Shown: positions 9,653 through 21,105, counted from the stretch's first letter. The stretch: 64,000 nt of DNA from Desulfofustis limnaeus (GCF_023169885.1 NZ_AP025516.1:992001-1056000); one strand, 5' to 3'. Numbers and translations are program-made. Notes: generated from the letters alone by a model not told the origin.

Positions 9653-10174
9653 TTACTGAATCGGGCGTGGCGGGCCTTCGGCACCGCGCAGGGTGAGCAG
9701 GTCGCGCAGCAGGTTGGCCACGCACTGGACGATGATCAGCACGCAAAATGCGGGGATCAACGACTTGAGCAGGAAAGAGGCGGGAATGCCGCCCACCGAA
9801 ATGGGTCCCTCAAGGATTTGCCACGAGGCACGGACTGTCGGCCAGGAATAGATGAACAACACCACCATGGACGGCAGCAGAAAGGCGAGGTGGCCGGCCG
9901 TGTCGATCAGGGCCTTGCCTTGAGCCGAACGCTCTGCGTAAAAGATATCCACCCGCACATGTTTGTCGACCAGCAGGGTATACCCGCCGCCGATCATGAA
10001 CAGGGTGGCGTGCAGGTAGAGCACCCCTTCGTTGAGGAAAATATAGCTGATGCCGAAGACGTAGCGCAGCAAAACGATGCCGAACTGGAGCAGCAGCATG
10101 AGCAGCGCGCACCAGCGAACCGTCAGGCCGACGTACGCGTTGATGGCCTCCAGGATGACGATGACTTTCTTCAT
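9653..10174 (-). CDS. dctQ: TRAP transporter small permease (DctQ)
   Basis: A 173-residue protein with four hydrophobic segments, the pattern of DctQ, which partners the large permease. It stands between the binding protein and DctM as in most TRAP operons. The family is weakly conserved, so the call rests mainly on topology and position. Confidence 0.88.
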   Translation of the reverse strand: MKKVIVILEAINAYVGLTVRWCALLMLLLQFGIVLLRYVFGISYIFLNEGVLYLHATLFMIGGGYTLLVDKHVRVDIFYAERSAQGKALIDTAGHLAFLLPSMVVLFIYSWPTVRASWQILEGPISVGGIPASFLLKSLIPAFCVLIIVQCVANLLRDLLTLRGAEGPPRPIQ

Positions 10175-10229
10175 GGCGGCAGCTCGCGGCCCCGGCCGCC
10201 CCTGAGGGACGGCCGGGAACGGATCGAGG

Positions 10230-11330
10230 TTAGTATTTGTAGGTCAGAGCGCGGGCGTTCATCTGGCCGTTGTCGGCATAGATCATGTACTCGGAGATCG
10301 AGGCCCGATAGGCGAGATAACTCTCGACAATGCGGCGCACCAGTTCGTCCGAGTCGTTGCGCAGATCGTCGATGACCTGACCGGCGGCGTTGCCCATGGC
10401 GATCATCACATCTTCCGGCAGCTGCTTCAGCTGCACACCTTGTCCCTCGACCATCTGCTTGAGGGCCATGGCATGCTTGGTGGAGTATTCGGTCCAGACC
10501 GGATTGTAAAGGCTTTCACAGGCGAACGCCACTGCTTGCTGCAGATCCTTCGGCAGATTTTGGTAGGCCTTGAGGTTGACGCCGCATTCCTCGGCGGAGG
10601 ACGGTTCGCCGACACCCGGCCAGTAGTAGTTTTTGGCCACCTGATAGAAACCAAGCGCCGAATCGCTCCACGGGCCGATGAATTCGCCGGCGTCCAGGGC
10701 GCCGGACTGGAGAGCCTGGAACATGTCGCGACCGCCCATAGCCTGCACGGCCATGCCGAGTTTGGCGCACATCTCGGAGGCGAGGCCGGTGGTCCGGAAG
10801 CGCAACCCTTTGAAGTCTTCGATGCTCTTGATCTCGTTGCGGAACCAGCCGGCCCACTGGGCGCCGGAGTTGCCGCAGAGAAAGGGTTTGATGCCGAAAC
10901 GACCGTACATCTCGTCATAGAGGGTTTGGCCACCGCCGTGCATCATCCAGCCGAGTTGTTCGTCGGCCCGCAGGCCGAAGGGCTGGGAGCCGAACAGCAG
11001 GATGCCCTTGGATTTTGAGCCCCAGTAAGCGGGGACGGCATGATAGAGCTCGGCCGTGCCCTGCGAGACGGCATCGAAGACCCCGGGGCCGGGAACCAGC
11101 TCGCCGGCCGCGAAGAGCTTGACTTCCAGCTTACCGCCGGACAGTGCCGTGATCCGGTCGGCCAGCATCTGTGCGGCAACACCCGGGCCCGGCAGGTTCT
11201 TGGGCCAGGCGGTGACCATTTTCCACTGGATTTTGCCGCTGGCAATGGCCGGTGCGGCCAGCGGGCTGGCGATGGCGGCGGCGCTCAGGGCAGTCGCTCC
11301 GGCTGTCTTGATGAAATCCCTCCTGTCCAT
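10230..11330 (-). CDS. dctP: TRAP solute-binding protein, TakP-like
   Basis: The periplasmic receptor of the DctPQM system, 366 residues. It begins with a Tat-type signal (RRDFIK at residues 3-8, then a hydrophobic stretch ending at APAIA). The body has the GRDMFQALQSGALDAGEF region and a following GPWSDSALGFYQ stretch, the pattern of the TakP subgroup that binds 2-oxo acids. AAGGAGG precedes the start. Placement in a HutC-controlled operon suggests import of a histidine-derived 2-oxo acid, urocanate or a similar anion. The ligand itself is unproven. Confidence 0.88.
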   Translation of the reverse strand: MDRRDFIKTAGATALSAAAIASPLAAPAIASGKIQWKMVTAWPKNLPGPGVAAQMLADRITALSGGKLEVKLFAAGELVPGPGVFDAVSQGTAELYHAVPAYWGSKSKGILLFGSQPFGLRADEQLGWMMHGGGQTLYDEMYGRFGIKPFLCGNSGAQWAGWFRNEIKSIEDFKGLRFRTTGLASEMCAKLGMAVQAMGGRDMFQALQSGALDAGEFIGPWSDSALGFYQVAKNYYWPGVGEPSSAEECGVNLKAYQNLPKDLQQAVAFACESLYNPVWTEYSTKHAMALKQMVEGQGVQLKQLPEDVMIAMGNAAGQVIDDLRNDSDELVRRIVESYLAYRASISEYMIYADNGQMNARALTYKY

Positions 11331-11392
11331 GGTTTCCTCCTTGCTCTCTGAGAATGGTTGGATGCTTTATCGGCCGGGTGAGATCGGCCGGC

Positions 11393-13012
11393 TCAGCGTC
11401 GGGTGTCGACGATCGCCAGGACCTCCTGGCACTTGTGCTGGGCTCGTTGCAGGAGAACCCCGGCTTCGGCCAGGGTCTGCCGGCGATATTCCTCGTCTTT
11501 GATGCCTTCCATGTTGATCACGACGTTCTGATAGGCGCCCCAGATACCGGTCTCCAGGGCTCGAGCCCCCACTTGCACGTCGGAGCGGGAGGCCGGGTTG
11601 CCGAAACGGGCGACCTCGATCAGCATCTCCCAGGCAGCATCGCCGAGACGCATGGTGGTCAGCGGCACCCGGATCGCGGTTTTCAGGCCTTCTTCCAGCG
11701 CGGCCTGCCTGATCCGTCGCTCTTCGTCGGTGTTCTTCGGCAGGCGTAACCCGTCCATGTAGTCGTTGAAGGCCGAGGTGTCGGCATCGATCATCGGGAT
11801 CAGCCGGCCGGTCAGATCGTGCAGCACCGGGATGGCGCGTTTCATCTGGTCCTGCACCGCGTCGAACCTGCGGACGCCGTAGGTCAGCTTGGCCACCATC
11901 GCCCCGAGACCGACCCCCATGGCCGCCATGGCTGCCGAGGTCGAACCGCCGCCCGGAGCCGAACTGCGGGCCGCGATCTCCTCAATGAAGGACCGGACGG
12001 AAAGCGAGGCGAGCGGCTCCTCGGGCGGTTCGGCAACGATGTACTCGATGATTCGCTCCCGGGGTTTGAAGGGCGCCACCGCGTTGAGGCCGAGCCGTTC
12101 GACGGCCAGCCGGATCTTCTGCTCCTCCTCGTAAACAAAGAGGCCTTCCTGCTCGATGTAGTAGTTGGCGGCCAGCAACAGCGCCTCCAGCGGGACGATG
12201 CCCACCACCTCGCTGCCGGTGACGCCAACGCCGAGGAGCGCCGCCTCTTTTTTCACCTCTTCGAACAGCACATGGATCGGGGTGACCCGGTAATCGGTAA
12301 GGTTGACCGTCACCTGGGCCAGGTGGTATTCGTCGACGAACCAGCCCATGCCCTTGACCTTGGCCAGTCGGCCGGGTTGGCCTTCGCCACGGCCCGCCTC
12401 GCGGAGATTGAGGGCGATCCGGTGGGCCTGGTTGGCGGTACCGAGGATATTGACGTTGTAGGCGATGAGAAACATCCGCGCGCCGGTGGCGGTGATCCCC
12501 CAGCGGGGATCGAATTCAGCCGGGCCATAATCGGGTCGCCAGCGCGGGTCCCGGAGCCTTTCGGGAAGCCCTTCGTACTCGCCCTGGCGCAGGTCGGGCA
12601 GGGCTCGCCGGTAGTCCTGCCGGGCCGCGGCTTCATAGAGATAGAAGGGGACCTGCAACTCGGTGGCGGCCCGTTCGGCAAAACGCTCGGCGATGGTGAC
12701 GCATTCCTCCATGGTGACCCCGGTCACGGGAATGAAGGGGCAGACATCCAGGGCGCCAAAGCGGGGGTGTTCGCCGTGGTGGCGGCGCATGTCGATCAGC
12801 TCCCTGGCTACCCGCGCGGCGGCCAGCGCACCTTCGATCACCGTCTCCGGGTCGCCGACAAAGGTATAGACGGTACGGTTGGTGGACTTGCCGGCGTCCA
12901 CGTCCAGCAAACGGCAACCGGGGGTGTCTCTGATGGCCGCAGCGATGGCATCGATGGTGGCCTGGTTTCTTCCTTCGCTGAAATTTGGGACGCACTCGAC
13001 GATCTTTTTCAT
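11393..13012 (-). CDS. ftcD: Bifunctional formiminotransferase / formimino-THF cyclodeaminase
   Basis: A fusion enzyme, 539 residues from this ATG. The N-terminal glutamate formiminotransferase (about 1-330, beginning VPNFSEGR) moves the formimino group of FIGLU to tetrahydrofolate. The C-terminal cyclodeaminase (about 345-539, with SSAPGGGSTSA) releases ammonia to leave 5,10-methenyl-THF. The same fusion is the vertebrate FTCD; many bacteria have the halves apart or use HutF/HutG. TGGAG lies just upstream of the ATG; a GTG nine bases earlier is less likely. It heads the dct-hisC operon. Confidence 0.93.
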   Translation of the reverse strand: MKKIVECVPNFSEGRNQATIDAIAAAIRDTPGCRLLDVDAGKSTNRTVYTFVGDPETVIEGALAAARVARELIDMRRHHGEHPRFGALDVCPFIPVTGVTMEECVTIAERFAERAATELQVPFYLYEAAARQDYRRALPDLRQGEYEGLPERLRDPRWRPDYGPAEFDPRWGITATGARMFLIAYNVNILGTANQAHRIALNLREAGRGEGQPGRLAKVKGMGWFVDEYHLAQVTVNLTDYRVTPIHVLFEEVKKEAALLGVGVTGSEVVGIVPLEALLLAANYYIEQEGLFVYEEEQKIRLAVERLGLNAVAPFKPRERIIEYIVAEPPEEPLASLSVRSFIEEIAARSSAPGGGSTSAAMAAMGVGLGAMVAKLTYGVRRFDAVQDQMKRAIPVLHDLTGRLIPMIDADTSAFNDYMDGLRLPKNTDEERRIRQAALEEGLKTAIRVPLTTMRLGDAAWEMLIEVARFGNPASRSDVQVGARALETGIWGAYQNVVINMEGIKDEEYRRQTLAEAGVLLQRAQHKCQEVLAIVDTRR

Positions 13013-13125
13013 GGTCTCCACTGGCTGCTCAGGTTATGTCGCCGGCAAGCGATTGACAGAGCGCTCAACCGGTTGCGCACAAGCCTCTTTCGGGGAACCG
13101 TGCAAGATGAACGATAATTGGCAAA

Positions 13126-13135
13126 TGTATATACA
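13126..13135. promoter_or_regulatory. HutC operator 3 (TGTATATACA)
   Basis: A perfect copy of the operator decamer, 114 bp upstream of the ftcD start codon. It links the ftcD-dctPQM-hisC operon to HutC. Confidence 0.8.
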
Positions 13136-13298
13136 ATTGACGCCCCTTTTGTCCAGCATATTTTCGGCGCAGCGCCCGGTTTTCGTCGGACCGGTCGTGG
13201 GCTATTGTTTATAATCCATTGAAATAGTTCGCCCTTCTCTGGGGTGGTTGGGCGTGGTCTGCGGTCCGGTCGAGGGCCGGCATTCGGGGCGGTAATGT

Positions 13299-13308
13299 TG
13301 TATATACA
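13299..13308. promoter_or_regulatory. HutC operator 4 (TGTATATACA)
   Basis: The fourth perfect copy, inside a 14-bp palindrome GTTGTATATACAAC (13297-13310). It lies 173 bp from operator 3, which leaves room for looping or for a second promoter. Confidence 0.78.
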
Positions 13309-13653
13309 ACCGGCTGGGCACTGCTGCCGCCAGATCCGCAACGGGCTGATTTTTCGGATAAGAAGGGTTGGGTTCAGCTCGTATCAGCACATGCGACCGT
13401 TGTCGTGAAGAGCTTCAACGCATCCTGGTAAACCGGCGTCATCGGCCGCGCCGGGCCATCTGCCGGGGCCGGCGGGGCGGCAGCGGCTCGCTGACTTCGG
13501 AGACCGCGATGGTCATTGACTGCGACCGGGATATGAAGTATATCCAGGCCCACGTGTGACGCGGGATGAGCGAGATGACGGCGTCTGGCGGCCGGGAAAA
13601 ATGGTTTGGAGGTCGGTGGCTGCAGGCGGGCGGAAACAAGACGAGGGACCACG

Positions 13654-13691
13654 AAAAAAGGAGCTAACGCCTGTCTGGTCGCTAGCTCCTT
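13654..13691 (-). terminator. Rho-independent terminator of tRNA-Cys
   Basis: On the minus strand the stem GGAGCTAGCG pairs with CGTTAGCTCC and runs into six T residues, starting 9 bp past the tRNA 3' end. Confidence 0.85.
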
Positions 13692-13699
13692 GCTCTGTC

Positions 13700-13775
13700 T
13701 GGAGGCGGCGAGCGGATTCGAACCGCTGAATAATGGTTTTGCAGACCACTGCCTTAGCCACTTGGCTACGCCGCC
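13700..13775 (-). tRNA. tRNA-Cys (anticodon GCA)
   Basis: The 76-nt minus-strand sequence folds as a tRNA. The acceptor arm GGCGGCG pairs with CGCCGCC, the anticodon loop is CTGCAAA (anticodon GCA), and the T arm is GCGGTTCGAATCCGC. The discriminator is U, as expected for tRNA-Cys, and CCA is encoded. Confidence 0.96.
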
Positions 13776-13867
13776 GAATGTTCCCCGTGGCTGAAGAAGG
13801 TTCTTTATACCATAGTTCGTGCTTTTGACAAGAGGAAAGTCAAGATTACACAGAGGTGAGTGTCGGT

Positions 13868-14602
13868 ATGGGAATGGCTGGAGAGACACTGGTGCAGCAG
13901 AACAAGGAACTGCTCACCGAACTGGAGGCCGGGCTCGGCTATCGGTTTACCGATCTGCGTCTGCTGCAGAAAGCTCTGGTGCATGCTTCCTATGCATTCG
14001 AGCAGGCGCAGGGCGGTAACGACAATCAGATTCTTGAATTCATTGGCGACGCGGTGCTCGATCTGGTGATCGGTCACCGCCTCTGTCACTTGTTTCCCAC
14101 CATGCGGGAAGGTGAGTTGACCCGCTTCCGTTCGTCGTTGGTCAACGAGACACACCTGGCCGAGATGGCCCGGCGGCTCGAACTGGGCCGTTTTCTCTGC
14201 CTGGGTAAAGGAGAGGACGCCTCCAACGGTCGCAATAAATCGTCGATTCTGTCCTGTGCCTTCGAGGCGGTGATCGGTGCGGTGTTCGAGGATGGTGGTT
14301 ACGATACGGCCGTGGCGCTCGTGCATCGGTTGTTCAGCGAATCGATTGTCCGCAAGAAGGAGGAACTGCAACTGGCCGACGCCAAGAGCCGGCTCCAGGA
14401 AGTGCTGCAGGAGAAACACAACCAGGCCCCGATATACCGATTGGACGGCGAGGAAGGTCCGTCGCACCGCAAACGGTTCACGGTCTCGGTGCTGTTTCAC
14501 GACCGGGTGTTGGGCAGCGGCCAAGCCGGGTCGAAGAAGGAAGCTGAACAGCGGGCCGCCGCCGAGGCGCTGGCCGGCTTGGAGCGGCAGCAAGGTAGTT
14601 GA
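13868..14602 (+). CDS. rnc: Ribonuclease III
   Basis: A double-strand-specific endoribonuclease for rRNA and mRNA processing, 244 residues. The catalytic signature ILEFIGDAVL lies at residues 55-64, with a second acidic segment CAFEAVIGAVFEDGG. A double-stranded RNA binding domain fills about 172-240. The perfect Shine-Dalgarno AGAGGTGAG sits about eight bases before this ATG, which favours it over the in-frame GTG at 13856. The radical SAM gene follows almost immediately. Confidence 0.95.
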   Translation: MGMAGETLVQQNKELLTELEAGLGYRFTDLRLLQKALVHASYAFEQAQGGNDNQILEFIGDAVLDLVIGHRLCHLFPTMREGELTRFRSSLVNETHLAEMARRLELGRFLCLGKGEDASNGRNKSSILSCAFEAVIGAVFEDGGYDTAVALVHRLFSESIVRKKEELQLADAKSRLQEVLQEKHNQAPIYRLDGEEGPSHRKRFTVSVLFHDRVLGSGQAGSKKEAEQRAAAEALAGLERQQGS

Positions 14603-14607
14603 TCCCG

Positions 14608-15601
14608 ATGCTGGTGATCCCATTTTTTATCCAGCACCAGGGCTGTCCGCACCGCTGTCTGTTCTGCAACCAGTGGGCGATAGCCGGCGAAGGGGCGGCC
14701 GGCGGGGGCGATCCGGTGGACGATCTGCGCCGGACCATCGTCACCTGGCTGGGGTATCGTCGCGCCGGGGTGGCGGTAGAACTGGCCTTCTTCGGCGGCT
14801 CCTTTTCCTGTCTTGAAGAGCCCTTGCAGCAGCGACTGCTGGCAGCGGTACAACCCTATCTGCACGAGGGGACGATCGAATCGGTGCGTATTTCCACCCG
14901 GCCCGATTGTCTTGATCGGGAGCGGTTCGATTTTCTTCGTGCCTACGGGGTGCGCACCGTCGAGATCGGCGCCCAGTCGCTGCAAGACCCGGTACTGCGC
15001 CAGGCCCGTCGCGGCCATACAGTGGCCGATGTGGAGGCGGCGGTGGCGTTGGTGTCCGGGAGTGGTTGCCGGATCGGTCTGCAGCTGATGATAGGCTTGC
15101 CCGGCGAGACCACCGGTTCTTTTTTACGCGGTATCGAGCGGGTGATCGCGCTGCGGCCCCATTTTGTCAGGCTTTATCCGACCCTGGTCCTGCGCGGCAC
15201 CGGTCTGGCGGAACTCTATCGGCAGGGCTGGTGGCAGCCGCTCAGCCTCAGCCGGGCGGTGATCCTGGCCGGTCGGGCCCGGTCCCGGCTGCTTGCTGCC
15301 GGTATCGGCGTGGTACGCCTGGGGCTGCAGCCCAGCGTCGATCTGGAGTGCCATCTGGAGGCGGGCCCCCATCACCCGGCCTTCGGCGAACTGGTGCTGA
15401 GCCGTGAGTGGTACCGGCGCATCAGGCCGCTGCTCCGGGCGGCCGGCCCCGGGCGCCGGGTAGAAATAACCATATCCCCCCGGGACCGCTCCGCATGTGT
15501 CGGTCCCCGGCAGGGTAATTTACAACGTTTACGCGCCCTGCCATCGGCTGCCACATTAACGCTGCGCACCGATACCGGGCTCGACCGCGGACAGATTCAT
15601 C

Positions 15602-15615
<14 letters not shown>
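14608..15615 (+). CDS. Radical SAM protein, Elp3-like
   Basis: A 335-residue radical SAM enzyme. The 4Fe-4S motif CxxxCxxC is C13-C17-C20 in GCPHRCLFCNQ, followed by an FFGGSFS segment and an EIGAQSLQD strand typical of the Elp3/HemN-like branch. The substrate is not evident. It lies between rnc and an ABC-F gene and overlaps the latter by 14 bp, so coupled translation is likely. An in-frame TTG at 14599 that overlaps the rnc stop is a possible alternative start. Confidence 0.82.
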
Positions 15616-17581
<1,966 letters not shown>

Positions 17582-17715
17582 ACGATGATCCTGGATGACA
17601 CGATTAGCCCGTGACGTGGCCGCTGCCGGTGTGGTAGGATAAGACCGGTGTGCCATAGACACCGAAATGATGAAAGAATCAAGGCGACGACGGGTTAAAG
17701 AGAGGAGAGACTGCC

Positions 17716-18336
17716 ATGAAGAAGTGGGAATGCACCGTTTGCGGTTACATCCACGAAGGAGATTCGCCACCAGACACCTGTCCGGTCTGCGGGGCCGGGC
17801 CTGAATACTTCAAGGAGGTCGCCGGCCAGCCGGCCGCCGAGCCTGCTGCAGCTGCGGACACGGCGTCGGCAGGGATGACCGGCCCCGGCACTACCGCCGA
17901 GCCGGTTTCAGCCATCGCCAGACTCGTCGCCAAACTGCATCTGCATCCGATCAGTGTCCATACCCCGAACGGCGTGCTGCCGCTCGCGCTGGTGTTACTG
18001 CTGATCGCCTATCTGATTGAGTCCGCCGCCGTTTTTGAGCAGGCGGCATTCTTTAACCTGGTTTTCGTTCTGCTGAGTATGCCGGTGGTTCTGGCCACCG
18101 GCTATATCCAATGGAAAAATCGTTACAAAGGGGTGATGACCAAGATCTTCGGGACCAAGATCGTCGCCTCGGTGATCGTCTGCACCACCTTGCTCGCCAT
18201 GATCGTCTGGCGTCTGGTCGATCCGCAGGTGTTGACGTCGCCCGGTCGCTGGATCTATCTGCTACTCTGCTTGACCATGGTCGGAGCCGCTGGGCTCGCC
18301 GGGCACATGGGCGGCAAACTGGTGTTCAAGGACTGA
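17716..18336 (+). CDS. Rubredoxin-type domain fused to a DUF2231-like membrane domain
   Basis: A 206-residue protein. Residues 1-38 are a small rubredoxin-like iron site, CxxCG (C8, C11) and CPVCG (C23, C26), of the type ending rubrerythrins. An Ala/Pro-rich linker (about 40-68) follows. The rest has four hydrophobic helices with a conserved [12 protein letters not shown] motif resembling DUF2231. The layout suggests a membrane-tethered electron carrier. AGAGGAGAG precedes the ATG, and a terminator follows the stop, so it is probably monocistronic. Confidence 0.82.
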   Translation: MKKWECTVCGYIHEGDSPPDTCPVCGAGPEYFKEVAGQPAAEPAAAADTASAGMTGPGTTAEPVSAIARLVAKLHLHPISVHTPNGVLPLALVLLLIAYLIESAAVFEQAAFFNLVFVLLSMPVVLATGYIQWKNRYKGVMTKIFGTKIVASVIVCTTLLAMIVWRLVDPQVLTSPGRWIYLLLCLTMVGAAGLAGHMGGKLVFKD

Positions 18337-18358
18337 GGCGACCGTACAACGGACCGCC

Positions 18359-18389
18359 AGGGGAGCTGCTCAGCTCCCCTTTCTCTTGC
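18359..18389 (+). terminator. Rho-independent terminator
   Basis: The stem AGGGGAGCT / AGCTCCCCT with a 4-nt loop is followed by TTCTCTT, 22 bp after the rubredoxin-fusion stop. Confidence 0.75.
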
Positions 18390-18423
18390 TACGGATTGCG
18401 GTGACAGGGCCGACTGGCGCCGT

Positions 18424-19623
18424 TCAATCCTGCCGCAGCGCCTCCGCTATGGAATCGCAGACATAATCGATGTTGGCGCTGGTCAGGCCGGCCACGTTGA
18501 TCCGGCCGCCGCCCACCACGTAGATGGCTTTGCACTCTCGAAGCCAGGCAACGGTTTCGTCGGCAAGTCCGCTGAACGAGAACATGCCTTTTTGGCGTTT
18601 GATATACGAAAAATCCTGGTTGACCCCACGGGCGGCGAGCCCGTCCACCAGGGCCTGGCGCATGGCGACGATGCGTCCGCACATGGCGGCCAGTTCCTGG
18701 CGCCAGTGGGCCTCCAGGGTCGGTTCGGAGAGGATGGTCTTGACGATCAGGCCGCCGTGGGCCGGCGGGTTGGAATAGCAGACGCGCACCGTCGCTTTGA
18801 GGTGGCTCAGAGCGATGTTTTTTTCTTCTGCGGTTGGGGAAACGACGGTGATGGCCCCGGTCCGTTCGTTATACAGACCGAAATTCTTGGAAAAGGAGCT
18901 GGCCACGAAAAAGTCGACCCCGGTGGCGGCAAAGGCTGTGACTGCCGTCCGGTCGGCCTCGATGCCAACTCCCAGGCCCTGGTAGGCGAAATCCAGGAAC
19001 GGTAGCCAGCCGCGGTCGGCAGCGACGGCGGCAATCTTTTGCCACTGGTCTTCGTCCGGGTCGACGCCGCTCGGGTTGTGGCAGCACGCGTGGAGCAGCA
19101 CCACATCGCCCGCCGGGACCTGGTTCAGGGTTGCCAACAGATCCTCGAAACGAAGTCCTTTGCTGGCAGCATCATAGTAGGGGTATTCCTTGATGGGGAA
19201 GCCTGCGGCGGTGAAGATGCCGCGATGGTTGGCCCAGGTGGGGGAACTGATCCAGGTGGCGGCTTCCGGCCGAAACCGTTTGATCAGTTCCGCGCCGATA
19301 CGCAGGCCGCCGGTGCCTCCCGGTGAGTGGGCGGTGGCCGCCCGATCGTTGGTGATGATATCGCTGCCTTCGCCGAAAACTAGGCGCTGGATCTGACGGC
19401 CGAATTGGGGATCACCGGAGATGGGCAGATAGCTCTTGCTCTGCTCAACGCCGAGCAGTATCCGCTCGGCGTCCTTGACGCATTGTAGGATCGGCGTTGT
19501 CCCGGTATTGTCCATGTAAACACCGACACCGAGATTGACCTTGTGCGGGTTGGGATCGTTCTTATAGGCCTCGGTCAGCCCGAGAATCGAGTCGGCCGGA
19601 GCGGCCGCAACTGATTTCCACAT
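18424..19623 (-). CDS. Aspartate/aromatic aminotransferase (AspC/TyrB type)
   Basis: A class I PLP aminotransferase of 399 residues that closely follows the enteric AspC/TyrB pattern. The PLP lysine is K246 in SSFSKNFGLYNERTG, and HACCHNPSGVDP and PGGTGGLR are present. It could form oxaloacetate/aspartate and also arylpyruvates. The latter would feed the indolepyruvate oxidoreductase encoded at 34 kb; that link is inference. GAGG precedes the ATG. Confidence 0.92.
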   Translation of the reverse strand: MWKSVAAAPADSILGLTEAYKNDPNPHKVNLGVGVYMDNTGTTPILQCVKDAERILLGVEQSKSYLPISGDPQFGRQIQRLVFGEGSDIITNDRAATAHSPGGTGGLRIGAELIKRFRPEAATWISSPTWANHRGIFTAAGFPIKEYPYYDAASKGLRFEDLLATLNQVPAGDVVLLHACCHNPSGVDPDEDQWQKIAAVAADRGWLPFLDFAYQGLGVGIEADRTAVTAFAATGVDFFVASSFSKNFGLYNERTGAITVVSPTAEEKNIALSHLKATVRVCYSNPPAHGGLIVKTILSEPTLEAHWRQELAAMCGRIVAMRQALVDGLAARGVNQDFSYIKRQKGMFSFSGLADETVAWLRECKAIYVVGGGRINVAGLTSANIDYVCDSIAEALRQD

Positions 19624-20050
19624 GTGTTTCCTCGTTAAGGGTAAGTATCAAGGGGCGTTTGAAAAAACTCGACATTTCGTACAAGATCGAGGCGCGTAAG
19701 AACATTTCGTTTCACAGGCATATATTTGATATTCCGATGATAAAATGTGATAACGCAACGATGTCTTTGGGCGAAATAGCACTTTTCACGGGTTCCTTAA
19801 ATGATAATGAAGCGCAACCATAAATGGTTTGATGAATCGCTGTCAACAGCAATGAGAAGAGACCGCCGTTGAGTCCTCATTATTTGTCTTTCGAGCGAAT
19901 CGGCTTGTGCTTCTCGGGCCGTGTCTTACAGATATACCAGACCAATCGCCGGCTGGCCAGGCGGTCCTCCGGCATAGATGAATCGGTAGCCGGCGGCGTT
20001 GCCCTTCGGCCCGGAGCTACCGGCAGGATCAACGATAGGAGAATAAAATC
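19624..20050. other. Intergenic region holding repeat R2 copy 1
   Basis: Divergent spacer between aspC-type and aldo/keto reductase genes. Apart from the R2 repeat I see no gene in it. Confidence 0.6.
19651..19796 (+). repeat. Dispersed repeat R2, copy 1
   Basis: A 146-bp stretch, AT-richer than its surroundings, that aligns along its whole length with 56531-56675. Shared blocks are AGGGGCG, a TTTCGT-N-CAAGA block, GGCGCG-N-AAGAACATTT, TGATATTC, GATAA, GCAACGA and a terminal GGTTCC. It is non-coding here. Confidence 0.75.
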
Positions 20051-21055
20051 ATGAAATATCGAACTCTTGGCTGGTCCGGTATCGAAGCCTCGGTGGTCGG
20101 CTTCGGGGCCTGGGCGATCGGCGGCTGGATGTGGGGCGGTGCCGATGAGAAGGCAGCGATCGAAGCCATCCATGCGGCCATCGATTGCGGCATGAATCTG
20201 ATCGATACGGCACCCATGTATGGGTTTGGACGCAGCGAGGAACTGGTGGGTAAAGCAATCCGTGATCGGCGCGACCAGGTGGTGCTGGCCACCAAATGCG
20301 GGCTGATCTGGCACGAGAAACGCGGCGATTTCTTCTTCGCCTCCGACGAACACCACCCATCCGGCGACGGGCCCGAACAGATCTATCGCTGCCTGGCCCC
20401 GTCGGTTATCCGCTACGAGGTGGAACAGAGTCTGCGGCGGCTGCAGACTGATCATATCGATCTCTATCAGACGCACTGGCAGGAAACCACTACCCCTATC
20501 GCCGAGACTATGGAGACGCTGCTTGACCTGCAGAAAGAGGGCAAGATCCGGGCCATCGGTTGTTGTAACGCCGAGCCTGGACAGCTGGACGCTTATCGGG
20601 CCGCCGGCCACCTGGACAGCGACCAGGAATTGTTCTCTCTGCTGGATCGGCAGCGGGAGCAGAGTAATCTCGCCTATGCCGCCAGGCATGGCCTGGCTCT
20701 GCTCGCCTATTCGCCGTTGGCGCAAGGCCTGCTCAGCGGCAGGATCGACCCTCGGCACCACTTTGCCGCAGGTGACCAGCGATCCCGGAAACCCCGGTTC
20801 AGCAGCGAGAATCGGCAGCGGGTGAGCAATCTGCTCACCTGTTTTCAACCGATTGTCGAGCGCCACCGGATCACCTTGTCCCAACTCGCCATCGCCTGGA
20901 CGGTGAGCCGCCCGGGTTGCTCCCACGCTCTGGTCGGGGCCCGGACCGCCGAGCAGGTGCGGGAAAATGCAGTGGGCGGAGCGGTGACGTTGAGCGATGC
21001 GGACCTGGCGTTGATCGACAAGGCGCTGGCCGTGCATGGTGTGGATATCGTCTGA
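20051..21055 (+). CDS. Aldo/keto reductase
   Basis: An NAD(P)H-dependent oxidoreductase with a TIM-barrel, 334 residues. The catalytic tetrad reads as D52, Y57 (DTAPMYGFG), K82 (ATKCG) and His in YQTHW. The protein resembles the YajO/general-stress group, with the LAYSPLAQGLLSG segment. The physiological substrate is unknown. The HAD phosphatase gene begins 50 bp downstream on the same strand. Confidence 0.9.
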   Translation: MKYRTLGWSGIEASVVGFGAWAIGGWMWGGADEKAAIEAIHAAIDCGMNLIDTAPMYGFGRSEELVGKAIRDRRDQVVLATKCGLIWHEKRGDFFFASDEHHPSGDGPEQIYRCLAPSVIRYEVEQSLRRLQTDHIDLYQTHWQETTTPIAETMETLLDLQKEGKIRAIGCCNAEPGQLDAYRAAGHLDSDQELFSLLDRQREQSNLAYAARHGLALLAYSPLAQGLLSGRIDPRHHFAAGDQRSRKPRFSSENRQRVSNLLTCFQPIVERHRITLSQLAIAWTVSRPGCSHALVGARTAEQVRENAVGGAVTLSDADLALIDKALAVHGVDIV

Positions 21056-21105
21056 GGGAAGAGAGCTTCCGGGTCCCTGACCGGTTTTCAGGAAGGAGTG
21101 AAGGA

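Larger units (their letters stand above)
13013..13699. other. Intergenic region, ftcD control region and tRNA trailer
   Basis: The first 300 bases are the ftcD promoter region with HutC operators 3 and 4. Bases from about 13311 to 13650 show no gene, repeat or structured element that I can support. The region ends in the tRNA-Cys terminator. Confidence 0.6.

Noticed and set aside
13202-13390. Small reading frames upstream of ftcD
   Set aside because: They cover the operators, lack ribosome sites and show no protein-like pattern.
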